DNA of 64,000 nucleotides from Plumapathes pennacea (GCA_964036295.1 OZ038462.1:40467680-40531679); one strand, 5' to 3'; counted from the stretch's first letter, positions 23,131-35,150 are shown. The notes: generated from the sequence alone by a model not told the origin. Numbers and translations are program-made.

Positions 23131-25076
23131 CGTTACACGACGTAAGATACGGCAAATGCCCGTGGACAGATATCGGAAAACACTGCACGGCCAGGGAGCC
23201 AATCAGATTGCAGAATTGGTAGGCGTACGGACCGGAAAAAAAAAACAATGTTTCAAAATCCCAACGAACGCGAAATCGAAATGCAAGTTTTAAGTCACTC
23301 CTCATTCACGAACCAGCAACCGACTTACCAGATTTTGACTTGCACTATAATGCTAAAGACATGATAAACAGAAGGCAAAAACTTTGTGGAAGAAAGACGT
23401 CGGAAGAACAGCCTCTCACTACGACCACCATTCATTTTGACGCAGTTTATGACGGCAATTCATTGAAATGCGTGCGATCATTTATTGCTTCATATGACAG
23501 ATTTTAAAAGTACAACTAGTGGCATAGTCAAAAATATCTCATTGTGGCTGCTTTGAGATAAAGTTTCGCGGGTGAATTGGTAATGTTCACAGCAATCAGA
23601 GCTTAAAACAGAAAGACCGAAGTAAGATAAAAGTGTATCGTACTTTGTAAAAGAATTGGCTAAAGAGTTTCACACAGCAATACCGCAAGAAGAAACGTCT
23701 CACAGATCTTCAAGCGAACGTGTACCAAAACCCATTTCTCTTTTGACTCTCTATTTTGAGAGAAGAAGGGGGACGATGGCCCCATTAACGAACCAGGATA
23801 ACATGTTGTGAACGGCATGGGCCTCGTGTTATGACCACTGGGCATTCGCTCCCATGCGCTTGTGGAATCTGTATACACCCGCCATGTTCAGTGGGATCTT
23901 GCGCCCCAAAGTGGAACGCATTGGTATGCAGACTTCCTTATACTACTAAACCGTATCTTGGGAGTGACTCTCTTATCCTCGTTTAATTGATATCAAATTC
24001 AAGACATATTACAGCTGATTATACCCATTGTTTAGCCGTTTTAAATAATTCTGCCAAAATATTCAGGCAAATAATTTATCACAGTGGATAATGAAACCAA
24101 GCTCTTTGTTTGATAATTTTGTAGTGGCGAGGTTTGACTTTTGTGCACAGGAGAATTACTAGGCTGGTAGACTGTTCTTTTTCTGGAGTGAAACCCCGGC
24201 TATATTTTGCAACTCGGATAAACATTGTAGTATATACTGGTCTTGCGTGCACATTTAGTTGTATTTACTTTTTTGTACAGTCCAACACATTTGAGTGCTT
24301 TCGTATGTTTTGAGAATTAAAAAATAATGGCGGCGGGAATCCGGTGTATGTTATACAGACACATACTTTTTGCTGAGCAGTTACATCTCGGAGAAAGGGT
24401 TTGCAGGACTAAGTCCTTCTTTTATCGGAAAGCTCCACTTAGTTTTTCATATACCCAGATTTCTTTGGGTTGGCGAAAATCTGATCAAACTATTTGCTAA
24501 ACGCTCTTGTGTTCTGCGAACAAGAATCAAGTGGAGATGACAAAAATTATATGTAGTTTATTAGACAAGACTGTAAAAAGGATGTATATCTTAGAAAAAC
24601 ACGAGATCTCCAATTCAGTGGGTCTGTTCTTGTGTGTAAGACTGTCCGAAAAGCCCTGGCTAACCACGGTCCTCCAAGTCGACGTTTGCAACTTTTAGCG
24701 AGTCAGCGTAGATTTGTTTAGTCACCATTCGTTTGGCCACTCCTCGCAAGTCCGTTTGCAATTCTGCTTTTGTAAATGTACGTTGATATGAGTCAACGTG
24801 CGAGTTCGTTTGGCCAGGGCTTTAAGTTTAAAGTTTTAGTTCTGGTAACTAGAATGAGCAGTTCATCAACTCGCGATGTAAAAATATGGCTCCCATTTCG
24901 CGTACTTTTTCCTTTTAGCGTAATTTGGACTGAAAACTACGTGTGATAATTTCGATCAAAGGCAAAACAGTTACTTTGAAATGTTTACACGGCTTCAGTT
25001 TAGTGCAGTTTGAATTTCTTCCCAGTTTTCTTGGTGATTAGTTGTTCGGTCGCACCACAGAATTGACTGACGACCA
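23131..25076. other. Gene-poor interval with scattered repeat fragments
   Basis: No supported gene. Around 23485-23745, sequence seen at 20390-20670 recurs (TGTGGCTGCT.TGAGATA, AAGATAAAAGT.TAT.CGTACTTTG, TCACAGATCT). A 57-codon ORF opens at 24327 (AATAATGGCGGCG, MAAGIRCMLYRHILF) and could be a first exon, but nothing confirms it. Confidence 0.4.
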
Positions 25077-25268
25077 ATGGAAAGCCTTTTACCGTACATG
25101 CAGGTGACCATGATGACCAACCTATCAAGAGGGGTCGAGTTAGGGGTCCGATCAGAGGAAGAGGACGTGGAAGGTGAAGAGCATGACAAAGAAGGGGAAT
25201 TAAGAGACAGGATAGAAAGCCTGGAAGAAATTCACAAAGCTATGATGACTCAAGCAGTGGCAAACTAG
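25077..25268 (+). pseudogene. Fragment encoding an Arg/Gly-rich C-terminal tail (family of three)
   Basis: From about 25098 one frame reads AGDHDDQPIKRGRVRGPIRG followed by RGRGR and TGA. The same stretch recurs in set I duplications near 22515-22590 and 34318-34400, where substitutions and stops interrupt it. Each of those is preceded by a possible acidic stretch readable as GSSDDENPEISVDHEVSDS. It looks like the last exon of a repeated gene; I do not recognise the parent. RGG-like tails often bind nucleic acid. Confidence 0.35.
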
Positions 25269-25416
25269 ATTTCATACCAGCACGTGAACCAGGACTGCAC
25301 TTATGACAAGTCGGGCCACTGACTTTTTTTTACTTTTCTTTTTTGGATCTCATCAAAGAGATTTAAAACCACATAAATCGTTATGGGATATTATTCTCAA
25401 CAAACCAATACTATGG

Positions 25417-25722
25417 TATACCTGCCAACTCTCACGCCCGCGGGTCGAAAACTTTGATCTCACGCCAACTCACGCCTGCGGGCCAATTTCTCACGCTTGG
25501 CTGGCTCAGTAATACAAAAAAACGATTTAAACCGCTTAAATTTGGCTAAAAACTACCACGAATATGAAGGAAATGCCATTTCAGGAAGACTAGATTTCAA
25601 AATTTTCCCCGGGCTCCCCCAGAAGCTCGCGCCTTTCAGGCGCTCGTATCAACCCCCCTCCCCCACCCTCGCAATTCTGAAAAAACCTCACGCCTTGCAA
25701 TCGAAAAATATTGGCAGGTATA
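25417..25722. repeat. 306-bp TIR element with 6-bp target duplication
   Basis: Ends TATACCTGCCAA and, inverted, TTGGCAGGTATA. CTATGG is duplicated at 25411-25416 and 25723-25728. The interior is C-rich, with ACTCACGCC-type repeats, and non-coding. The 6-bp duplication and TAT terminus match the signature of the large transposon at 4261-9672, although the TIR sequences differ. Confidence 0.8.
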
Positions 25723-25829
25723 CTATGGAGACAAGCATGGGCGATGCATATAGGTTGAGACGACACCGGAAGAAATCAGGAAGTTTAATTCCTGCTCTTA
25801 TTTTGTATATTGGTTTTTAGTTGTGCAGT

Positions 25830-25970
25830 GTATTCTATTCGTATGTGAAAGAGTTCCACAGCAATACAGGAAGGAAAAACGTCTCACAGATCTTCAAGCA
25901 AACGCGTACCAAAGATTGAATACTGTACGAGCGTCTGCCTGGAGGTACCTCCAGAACGCAAGGATTATTT
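25830..25970 (+). pseudogene. Coding-like fragment present in three places
   Basis: Frame 25823-26041 reads through ERVPQQYRKEKRLTDLQAN and YQRLNTVRASAWRYLQN. The DNA recurs, more degraded, at about 20560-20670 and 23680-23745. This suggests a duplicated exon of unknown function, not a lone random ORF. I do not recognise the family. Confidence 0.35.
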
Positions 25971-28900
25971 TCAACGCAGGGACTTATCATATATTATGGG
26001 AGTGGAGGGGGGGGGTCACAATATTTATTAACAGTGTCTAAGATGGACCTCTCATTGTGAAATCAGTGCCGCTTTTTTGTGGACTTTGGTAACTGAAAAG
26101 AGAACCATTCTTCCCCTTTTTAACTTGTGAATGCGAAGCAGTGAACGAGTTATTGTGAGTGGTGGGAAATCGCTCGCTGCATGGTGTAAACTTCCGATGG
26201 AAGCGGGTTCTGCTGACCAGTACATAACATTTTCATTTCATTTCATTTATTCGTTGGATGACACACAAAGATTTACATGAAGAAGTAAGGCCAAAGCCAG
26301 TGGCTTAAATGGCTTGGGGTCAACAGATGAATTAAGTGTTTCATCGCAGAGGTGATGCACTCAGCAAATAACACTGGCGCAGGCCTTCCAAAAACAAAAT
26401 GGCGGCCAGTTTGCGATCGAAAGCACTCGGCGTTCGAAACAGAGGTTGAGAGTCGCAAGAGCGATGAACTGATGTTTTATATTTGGAGTCCTTTGATTCT
26501 CAAGGCACATGTTATTGAAAATTAAGATCGAACTGCGGACTTTACCTGGATTTTACAGTTCGATCGATCGAAAGTTTTTTAGCACCTTTGAACCGTAGCG
26601 TTGGCTAAAACCACAGTACTTGTATGGCTTCAATGCTATATTTTCCAATGCTATATACAGAGGCTAGATCTTTAGCGTTTCTCATTCACGAGTTGGCTCA
26701 CAGGAGCCTTTGCATCCAAATGATATATTGCAGGCAGCACTCCTGTACATAGATGCAATGGTTGCAACACAGGCGGCCCAAGCTAGCTTGGGGGAGTCCG
26801 GTGGTTGCGTGAAGGGCCAAGATTTTAAGGAAATGTATGGAGATTTTGACGATGGCGATAAATCATAGGATTTGCTAATACAAAATAATAATATAAATAT
26901 AAAACACGAAATAAACGCACTCTACCTGTTAATTGTTGTCTCCTGTGTCCCTTGTGTAAATTTAGAGCCGCTACGGCCAGTATTAGTGGTCCAAATTCCC
27001 GGCGGAAAAACGACTTTGCTGACTGTGCAAAACTGATCGAGTCACGATTCTAGTGGCGCTTTTCTTGCCTTTCAAGTCTCGGGAGTATTCTTTAGTTTCG
27101 TGTAAAAGTTGTCTGAACTAAACCAGACTGCCGTGCGACAAAGATTTTTTTAGCGGCCGACTGGTGACGCCGCTACACAAACCCGTGGTTTGTAAAAAAG
27201 ATTTTGAAATAATCTCCAAGCGGAAAATAAACAAGAACCCCGCTTTCCGAAAACCCACTACAGAGCGAGGGGATATCTTTGATTATCGTATTTCTAGTAG
27301 AATAGGCTGCTGTAAACAGGGGGTCTCCTTGAAAAGCCTAACAGGTTTCCCGAGAGCTCCTGCTCCTATCGCAACTGTAATAACACTATTGTAAATATAT
27401 GTCCATTGGTGCAGATAAATAAAATTGAAATTTGAGTTGAACAATTATGGAAATGAAGGGCAACTGCCATCGCTTTGAGCGGGCCGCGGAGAAAGAATCC
27501 ACCGTAAGCTACAAAAATGTTTTTTCAAAATTACGGGGTCGTGTAAAGTGCATATACGTGCCGTGTTTTGTGTTTCTCAAGCCGATCACTAAAATATTTT
27601 TGACCAAGAGTCAAAACTTGGCACACACGGCTCCTCATTGTAAGAATTTTCGAAGATGTAAAAATTATTTCAATTTAGCCTCCAGTGCAGGAAGTTTACT
27701 GTTGCTCGATCCCAGTCTTCAGCCAGACTGTTCCTCTTGCTCAAACGATTCAGCAGTTTATTCTTTCAGCTTTAGACGCTAAATTCAGGGCGTTTGCTTT
27801 CCCTCCGGGCGACGAGTTCGTTTGCTAAACAATGACAGTGTTTATACTCGTCTCTCTTGTTTGAAATCATTTGCCGGAAAAAAAAAGCATAAGTTTGGAG
27901 ATATGGGGACATTTCAGACCAGAGAGCAAAACAGAGTGTTACTGGTACATATTTAAAGTGACCCTCGCAGTTATGAAGCAACTTAAGCAGTTGCAAGGAA
28001 TTAGCCCGGGAAAAAATGCTGTACGTAGTTTTTCAAACCACGTTTAGTTGGGGGCCGATATGACCTTTAAGGTGTCTATTTTCTTACCTGGGCACCTCTG
28101 GCAGTCTTTCCACTATTTTTTATGGAGGGCATCTCTCCTTGGTTTCCTGTCAACTCTACATCTCGCTACAACCAACAGAAGTACGTTGCTTTTCTTCTTC
28201 TCTAAACTTCGAAGTCCATTATCGGAGGTGTGAAGGCTCAGCCGCTGTTGTGATGTTCGACTGCTGTCCATTTTTAGACGCTTGTGAAATCTTCGTGAGC
28301 TGTTTTCACTTCAAGCGCGTCGTGGTCGTGGTCTTGGCAAGGACCTCCATGTACATAAGGAAGAATATGATGATGGCAAAATTTAACAGCGCAGTAAACC
28401 CTAAGTTACGTTTCTGAGTTTCATCGTGCTCTTGCAAAGTCCGACTGTATCACGACGTCGAACACTTTGACTTGCTGGCTCGTAGTGAAAACGTCACGTT
28501 TCTTGTCCTTTTTCATCGTGCTCTTGCAAAGTCCGAATTATACATAAGAAAGAATATAATAGCAATACTTAGCAGCGAGGCCACGTCAACAAACTGGAAA
28601 AGTTACGTTTTAGTGTCTTTTTCATCGTGCTCTTGCAAAGTCCGACTGTATCACGACGTCGAACACTTTGACTTGCTGGCTCGTAGTGAAAACGTCATAT
28701 TTGGAAAACGGTTACGTTTCTTGTCCTTTTTCATCGTGCTCTTGCAAAGTCCGACTTATACATAAGAAAGAATATAATAGCAACACTTAGCACTTAGCAG
28801 TTAGCACTTAGCACTTAGCAGGGAGGCCACTCCGATAAACCGGAAAAGTTACATTTCTTGTCCTTTTTCATCGTGCTCTTGCAAAGTCCGACTTATGCAT

Positions 28901-29075
28901 AAGAAAGAATATAATAGCAACATTTAGCAGCGAGGCCACGTCAACAAACTGGAAAAGTTACGATTTAGTGTCTTCTTCATCGTGCTCTTGCAAAGTCCGA
29001 CTCTATCACGACGTCGAACTCTTTGATGGCTCGTAGTGAAAACGTCAACTTTGGTTGTGAGCGACATCAGAAAAT
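25960..29075. repeat. Segmental duplication set II, copy 1
   Basis: Blocks match 37330-43100 in the same order: 25958-26110 with 37331-37630, 27300-28060 with 41205-42370, and 28060-29075 with 42370-43020. Shared landmarks are AACAGGTTTCC.GAGAGCTCCTG, CATCGCTT.GAGCGGGCCGCGGAG, and CGGAGGTGTGA.GGCTCAGCCGCTGTTGTGATG. Part of it (27700-28030) is an inverted relative of set I at 21430-21720. Confidence 0.65.
28300..29060. repeat. Tandem units built from a membrane-anchor exon
   Basis: TTTTTCATCGTGCTCTTGCA recurs near 28420, 28515, 28618, 28727, 28866 and 28975. It alternates with CATAAGAAAGAATATAATAGCAA.. and GTCGAACACTTTGACTTGCT blocks. On the minus strand the AATATAATAGC units read as a hydrophobic span (for example ASLLNVAIIFFLMHKSDF). 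The 28300-28415 unit reads LLNFAIIIFFLMYMEVLAKT. The blocks look like repeated partial duplications of one exon for a signal-anchor segment. They are not a CRISPR: unit and spacer lengths vary and the spacers are themselves repeated. 28790-28820 has a short TTAGCACTTAGCA run. Confidence 0.6.
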
Positions 29076-29649
29076 GGCAACCCAAATAAAGAAAATTCTA
29101 CCTTTTGCCATTCGGACGACGTACTCAGTCGACCTAAATTAGGGCAGGGTGTTGGCTTTAGTTGAGTGGACGCAGTTGGGTATGAATGACGCGTGCACTG
29201 GGACGTGAAATAGATCGTGCTTGATGCCTCGTACTTTTGACCAATGATTGTGTTGGGTGGCTTCCGGACGTGACTAATTTAACTATAATTAAAATCGTTA
29301 AAATATTCCAGTGACGCACACGTTCATGCGGTTCGTGAACTTGGCCTGAAAAATAACATTCTTTTTTAAAACTTCAAAGTGACACTTAAAAGTGACAAAG
29401 TTTCGGTTTTTTATCCGAGACATAAAAGACCTTGTACGACTTAACAATTTCAAGTCAAGGTAACTCTGTAAATACCAGTTCGCGTACTACTGAAATGCAT
29501 GATTACATTACAAAGAACTGAATAGCCATGTGGGAGTATAACTTCAGTTTTGTTTTGGTCGAAATGTTGCTTGCCAACTCACGATCGGTGCATATTCTTA
29601 CAACGTACTGTAGGCAGAGAAGTAACTACAGAATTCCCCGCATTTTTTG

Positions 29650-29960
29650 GAGCACCCCTAGAAAGCGGTAGATACGCGGATATGCAGTCAAGCTAGACCA
29701 CCCTCATCAGTAGAACGAGAAATACATTGGAGTTAGACCATCCCTTCTCCTAGGTTTTTGAAGTATAGGTGGAAGTGGATACGTGGATACGCGGATACAC
29801 AGTGGAGTTAGACCACCCCTCTCCCTACGTTTTAGAAAGTGGAGCTAGACCACTCCTCGGCACTAAGTCATTGTTTGAAGTACATGTGGAAGTGGATACG
29901 CGGATACGCAGTGGAGTTAGACCACCCCTCCCCTAAGGTTTTGAAGTATATATGGAAGTG
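29650..29960. repeat. Minisatellite with GGATACGCGGATACGCAG / TAGACCACCC units
   Basis: Four to five imperfect units of roughly 60-100 bp, sharing GTGGATACGCGGATAC, AGTGGAGTTAGACCACCCCT and TTTGAAGTA. Nothing coding. It abuts the palindrome at 29962. Confidence 0.7.
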
Positions 29961-29961
29961 G

Positions 29962-30186
29962 AAGCGTTTCCCCTCGATACAAAGAGCATACGACGACTTT
30001 TTCGATTTTGGCCGCGCGAAAAATGGGACGAGCGCAAAAATTGGGGCGAGGGGGAGGATGAGAAGGAAAGGTTTCCTTTTCCTCCTCCTCTCTTCCCCCT
30101 CGCCCCAATTTTTGCGCTTGTCCCATTTTCGCGCGGCCAAAATCAAAAAAGTCGTCGTATGCTCTTTGTATCGAGGGGAAATGCTT
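29962..30186. repeat. ~225-bp almost spacerless palindrome
   Basis: Left arm 29962-30072 and right arm 30073-30186 are reverse complements with few mismatches: AAGCGTTTCCCCTCGATAC on the left pairs with GTATCGAGGGGAAATGCTT on the right. The centre is GAAGGAAAGG/TTTCCTTTTCC. The transcript of either strand would form a very long hairpin. No coding signal beyond chance. Confidence 0.88.
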
Positions 30187-30195
30187 GGAGCAGGC

Positions 30196-30437
30196 TAAAG
30201 GCCCTGTCGAACGGTCACAACATTTGTCTTAATATTCTTTAAACATTGTTGAGAACGTGCCGTGCCAAACAGCTTTACATTTCGAAAACAAAAGAAATGT
30301 TGAGACGATGTTGAGACAAAGTTTAAACGAACTCAAACTCTTCTCAACATCGGTGTCAAAATCGGCCTCAAAATTGGCTTTCAACACCGTTGAGAGAATT
30401 GTGAGACAATTGTTTTGACCGTTTGACAGGGGCTTTA
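30196..30437. repeat. ~240-bp MITE with ~32-bp TIRs
   Basis: The left end TAAAGGCCCTGTCGAACGGT and the reverse complement of the right end, TAAAGCCCCTGTCAAACGGT, match for about 32 bp. The internal TTGAGA.AATGTTGAGAC motifs are partly self-complementary. Non-coding. Confidence 0.75.
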
Positions 30438-31029
30438 CAAAACGTGCAGTACCAGAATGTGTCATGCACTACGTGACAAACTCTCCTGTTTGATATATGG
30501 CCTTATTCTAACAACTGTATTGTGTTGCTGATCTATACGAAAAAGGGCATTCAAAGTTGAAGCTGCTTAATAAAGCGAACACGAATTTTTGGTCAAAATA
30601 GTTAGGTTATTGAGTCTGACAGAAACCTATCGGTAGCTTTATGATATGTTTATTACTTTCTTAAAGATAGAGTAAATCCAATATTGTGGGGGGGGGGGGG
30701 GGGGGGGAGGTACTCCCTATAGTGGACTATACGGGGAGGCTCTGCCCGAAAGGGGTACTTTTTTCAGGCTGAAAGTATATGAAAGGGGCGCATTTTGTCC
30801 GCAGTATCTTGACTCCCACCATTTGCTTCAACACCTCTTGATGTTCCCTAAATTAATTCTGAGGGTACAGTGATTCCCATTTAAGCTAACCACGTAACAA
30901 ACCTCATCGAAAGTGATCATCACAACCACGACAGTGTCAAAACCATACGAGAAACGTATGACGGGACACAGTTCGAGTTTGAACGGTTCAGTACGACTAA
31001 CGTACAGGTGCGCACTTGAAAACATCAAT

Positions 31030-32260
31030 CACAGGAATGGACTCAGGTGCTCCACCCAAACTCCTTAAGATAGTGGCCAAGGGAATAGCGCCATCACTAA
31101 CCAGGCTGTACAGTAATTGTATTGAGCAAAATCAGTGACCCCACAAATGGAAAATGGGCAAATGGACCCCTTTATTTAGAAAAGGGGACAGGCTGGAAGA
31201 TAAGAACTACCGCCCCATTACATCCCTCATCACCATTGACAAAATATTCAAACATTTGCTCAGTAAACAAATCACTGGACACTATGGCCATACAGAGAAA
31301 AGAGCTTGTGCCTATATTATCTACTGACAGGAGTAAGGCGTTTGATTCCCTTCGCCGCTCCCTTATCATAAAACTGACTTGAAGCCTATGGCTTCAGTAG
31401 CGGTTCACTGAAACTCATGCGGTCATTCTTCCATCAAAGAGTAAACAGAGTAAAACTTAATGGCGTCACGAGCGAGTGGAATGAAATAACACTTGGATGT
31501 CCACAAGGATCATCTTTTGGACCTCTACTATGAAATCTGTTGCAAAACGATATGTCTTTTTACGTCAAAAATGTCATATCTCACTGTGTATACAGACGAT
31601 TACCAACTAATGCATAACGGGGAAGGATATTAATACTGTCGAGACGACTGATGACGGAAGGGCAGTTGGCCTCGTATTGGTACAGAAACATTATCTCCTG
31701 GCGAATCCTGACAAGTTCCAGTTACTAACCGTTAACCCTTGGGGTCAGTGTCCAGCTAAGGGGAATGCGACCTTAAGCATAGATGGTAAGGATATAGCAA
31801 AAACGCCCCAAAACAAGCTTACTTGCTGTACACATCGATGAAGAACATCTAAATTTTAACAAACACACAAGTGAAGTGTGCAAAAAATTTAGCCAGAGAG
31901 TAGGAGTTCTGTCCCGATTACGCAATTTAATTTCCATTGAAGCTGAACTGCAGCTGTACAAAACAGCTATTTTACCTTATCTCATTTGCTGCCATCTTAA
32001 TGGCATTTCTGTAAAGCCTTAGACAAAAATATACCTGAACGCATCCAGGAACGTGCGCTTAGGGCGGTCTACAGGTCTAAGACTGACACATAGCAGGGGC
32101 TTCTAAGCCCCGCTAAGTTACCTAGCCTTATATTGTCCAGATATAGTAGTAATATCTTGATATCTTGACACGATATCACTACGATTATGTTTCAAGTAAA
32201 GCATGGTTTAGTACCTAAAAGTATAAGGGAGATTTTTAAACCCGACTGCGCTGGCTATGT
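31030..32260 (+). pseudogene. Decayed non-LTR retrotransposon reverse transcriptase (CR1/L2-like)
   Basis: Broken frames can be followed for about 1.2 kb. Segments include NYRPIT-like text near 31200, a LDRSKAFDSL-like core near 31330, EAYGFSSGSLKLMRSFFHQR (31380-31440), LNGVTSEWNEITLGCPQGSS (31460-31515), and a C-terminal ALRAVYRSKT-like part near 32055. Many stops and frame changes make it dead. Order and motifs fit an RVT_1 domain of a CR1/L2/Rex-type LINE; the clade is a guess. No target duplication or tail was found. Confidence 0.75.
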
Positions 32261-32269
32261 GTTGCTATG

Positions 32270-34780
32270 AGATACCTTTAGTTTATCGAAATGCTGGAAT
32301 GCTAAAAGCGATCATAAAACAAATTCTCTCAAAATACGCCAAACTTATTAACAAATTTCCACTGGTTCATTCGGCGAAGCGCCTCGTTAATCCACAACAT
32401 TTTAACCATGTGATGACGTATATCGCGGTAAATACTCCACACTACGGCAAACAAGTGGAATTTTTCTTTTTTTTTTTTTACCACAATATTCAGCGATAAA
32501 CGTACAAGACTAAATTCGCTGCAAAGCGTGTCAAACTAAGTGAGTTGTGGTAAAAATGAATTTTGATTGGTTGAAAAACACAAAAATTGTCAAAGCTAAT
32601 TGCAGTTGCACATTTTCGTAAAACGCGTAAATGCCATTTCAGTTCAAGCAAAGTTATAAAAAAAAAAAGAACGGCAGTGCGCTGCATGGTGGGAAGAGTC
32701 CGCCATCACTACCGACTGACAGTTGTGACTTCCTTTCATTCCTGGCATTGGTGAGTATGGGGGTCTGAGCAACCACACGAACGTCCCTGCGTTCTGTTTT
32801 CTTTTGTGTCCTTGGCTGCAGACTTTGAGACATTTTGTCAACTTGATCGCTGGAAAGCTGACGGCAAACCTGTTTTTATTTTCCTTCTTCTTCCTTTCTT
32901 TTCTTTTCTTTTGTCTCCCACTTCCCCCGCTCGTCATTGATGTTTCATTGTTCTGCCGGCCTGTTGTTGTTAAGAAAATAAACACCAAAAAGTCTCATGC
33001 CCCCAACTAAACGTGTACTTTGAAACACTACAGCATTTATTTCCAGGGCTATCCTTGCAACTAGTAACCGGCTCCCAAGAGTTAACTTCGATTTTCTACT
33101 TCAGTTTATCACCAGAAATATATCATATATAGTAAGGTAAACCTGGCTTTTGATAACTTGCTCAGATGATATCTTGATTAAAATATCAAGTTACGAGGGT
33201 CACTCACCACTACAGCTGATGTCATGTACAGAGCTCCGAGTGTGAATATGATGTGCCTGTAACAGTCTGTTTTGGACCTCTGGTCTGAAAAGTACTCATC
33301 TCCAAATTTATCAAATGTTCAGTTTAAATGATTCCAAGAAGAAAGAAATAAGTAAACATAACTAACTGTCATCTTTTAGCAAACGAACTCGTGGCCGGGA
33401 GGGAAAGGCCAACGCCCCAATTCAGCGTCTCAAGTTGAAAGCCGAATAAACTGCTGAATCGTCCGAGCAAGAGAAACAGTCTAGCTGAAATATAGGATCC
33501 ATCGATCAACAGTAAACTTGGCAAACAGACTCTTGTGGCGCACCACAGGCACAATTTGGAAAGGGTACGCAGTTTCAAATATAAAGATGGGCATTTGACC
33601 CTTTGGCGACGCGCCGGCTAAGTTTCGTTCCTTCAGGAACGATGGCGTATTTGTTGCTATAGTCACGCTTGCTGTAAATCAAATTCGCAAGACAGCAGAT
33701 TTGAGGTAAGACGCTTTTCGCCACAAACGAGCACATGGCAGATTCTCGTCACACCTTTGTCTTTTTTCTGTCACTATATTATCTTATTGTCTTCCAACTT
33801 CAGTAATTGCGTATGAAAGATGCTTTTCTTGGGTGTATATGCAGCTTTCTTACGCTCGATGAGAACTTTTTTTAGCTTTTGTGAAAAATCCAATTTCGCA
33901 ACCGGCACAGCTGAGCGCAAGAATGTATCATTATGTCGATACTTCATACGAAAAAACGAATTGGTTGCATGGCTTCCTTCGTGGCTTCAATGCCCACCTA
34001 TTATGGGCACTCGATCTTTGAAAATCTTACCAGTATTTCTTATTTCCCTCTTGAATAACTATTCCTTTTCTTTTTTTTTTAGCTTTGGTTGACTGAATTT
34101 TATGTTATTTTAGGATCATATTTTTGTTAATAGATGTGATGATCTTATGTTTGTTGTGCAAAACAACACTTCACGGTTTATTTTGTTCCAAAGAATATTA
34201 AAATGTGTTTCTTTTCTGACTTAAGAGACTTGCGGAACACTGTAATAACCCTCCTGGTTCTTCAGATGATGAAAATCCTGAGATTTCTGTTGATCACGAA
34301 GTCAGTGACAGTACATGATTCACCAATCATGATAATCAACCAATCCAGAGGGGTCGAACTTAGGGGTCCAGCCAGAGGAAGAGAACGTGGAAGGTGAAGA
34401 GCAAGACAAACATTTTACACTTGTTGACATTATCCATGTTGCTTTACATTACCAGACATGCACTTCCATTGTACAACAATTACTTGGAGAGTAAGTCTTG
34501 GGACTCTTGGTCACAAGCAAATACGGCTTCATCACAACTTTTGGCAGTTTCCTCAGTCAATACGCTGCGATTTGAATTCCTGACTGCTTTGACTGCAAAT
34601 ATTGTCCGTAAACTCAGTTCTAACGTCTTTTTTTCTTTCCGTGAAATTATCTTCATCCCATACAGATTTTGGCTAGCATGTTTGGCGACTGAATGCGGAG
34701 AATAAATCCGAATTAATTTTAGAGTGCAGAATATATGTATGAAAAAAGAATTTGAATTGTAAACAAAGTTAAATCAGCCG
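32270..34780. repeat. Segmental duplication set I, copy B
   Basis: Direct-orientation relative of 20860-23130, longer mainly because of an inserted MITE at about 32345-32560 and extra sequence near 33060-33180. It ends near AGTTAAATCAGCCG. Confidence 0.75.
32345..32560. repeat. MITE inserted in duplication copy B
   Basis: Copy A reads continuously from CTCAAAATACGCCAAACTTA into TTTGATTGATTGAAAA. Copy B is interrupted here by sequence with AATTTCCACTGG, GCGAAGCGCCTC, TCCACAACATTTTAACCATG and ACCACAATATT. These motifs are shared, inverted, with the fold-back at 51240-51615. Confidence 0.6.
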
Positions 34781-34789
34781 ATTTAACTT

Positions 34790-35150
34790 TACTTAAAACG
34801 CACATGGAATCAAACAGACACCTCCGCTTGACTTTATTCGTTTTACTGTTCGCCCTGGTCGAAGCACAGCAGCAGATATGCTTGTAACGGCAAAGTTGTG
34901 ATAGTGTCTTAGTTTTCGAAAAACGAAGTGGATTTTACGAAAACTAAGACCCTGTTAAAACGCACGCGGAATTAAACAGACACCTCCGTTTGACTTTATT
35001 CGTTTTATTGTTCACCCCAGTCGCAGCACAGCAGCAGATATGCTTGTTATGGTTAAATTGTGACAGGGTCTTAGTTTTCGGAAAACGAAGTGGTTTTTAC
35101 ACAAACTAAGACCCCCTGTTAAAACGCACGTGGAATCAAACAGACACTCG
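34790..35150. repeat. Tandem ~160-bp repeat with internal hairpins
   Basis: Two full units and part of a third start with AAAACGCAC.TGGAAT.AAAC (34795, 34956, 35118). Each contains AGCACAGCAGCAGATATGCT and an inverted pair, TCTTAGTTTTCG.AAAACG / ACAAACTAAGA. Non-coding. Confidence 0.8.

Noticed and set aside
24327..24499. 57-codon ORF with a good start context (MAAGIRCMLYRHIL..)
   Set aside because: It could be a mitochondrial-type first exon, but no donor, following exon or repeat copy supports it.
28420..29060. Regular repeats with intervening unique-looking sequence, CRISPR-like at first sight
   Set aside because: Unit lengths and spacings vary, the spacers themselves repeat, and the surroundings are eukaryotic. 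These are tandem duplications of an exon-like block.
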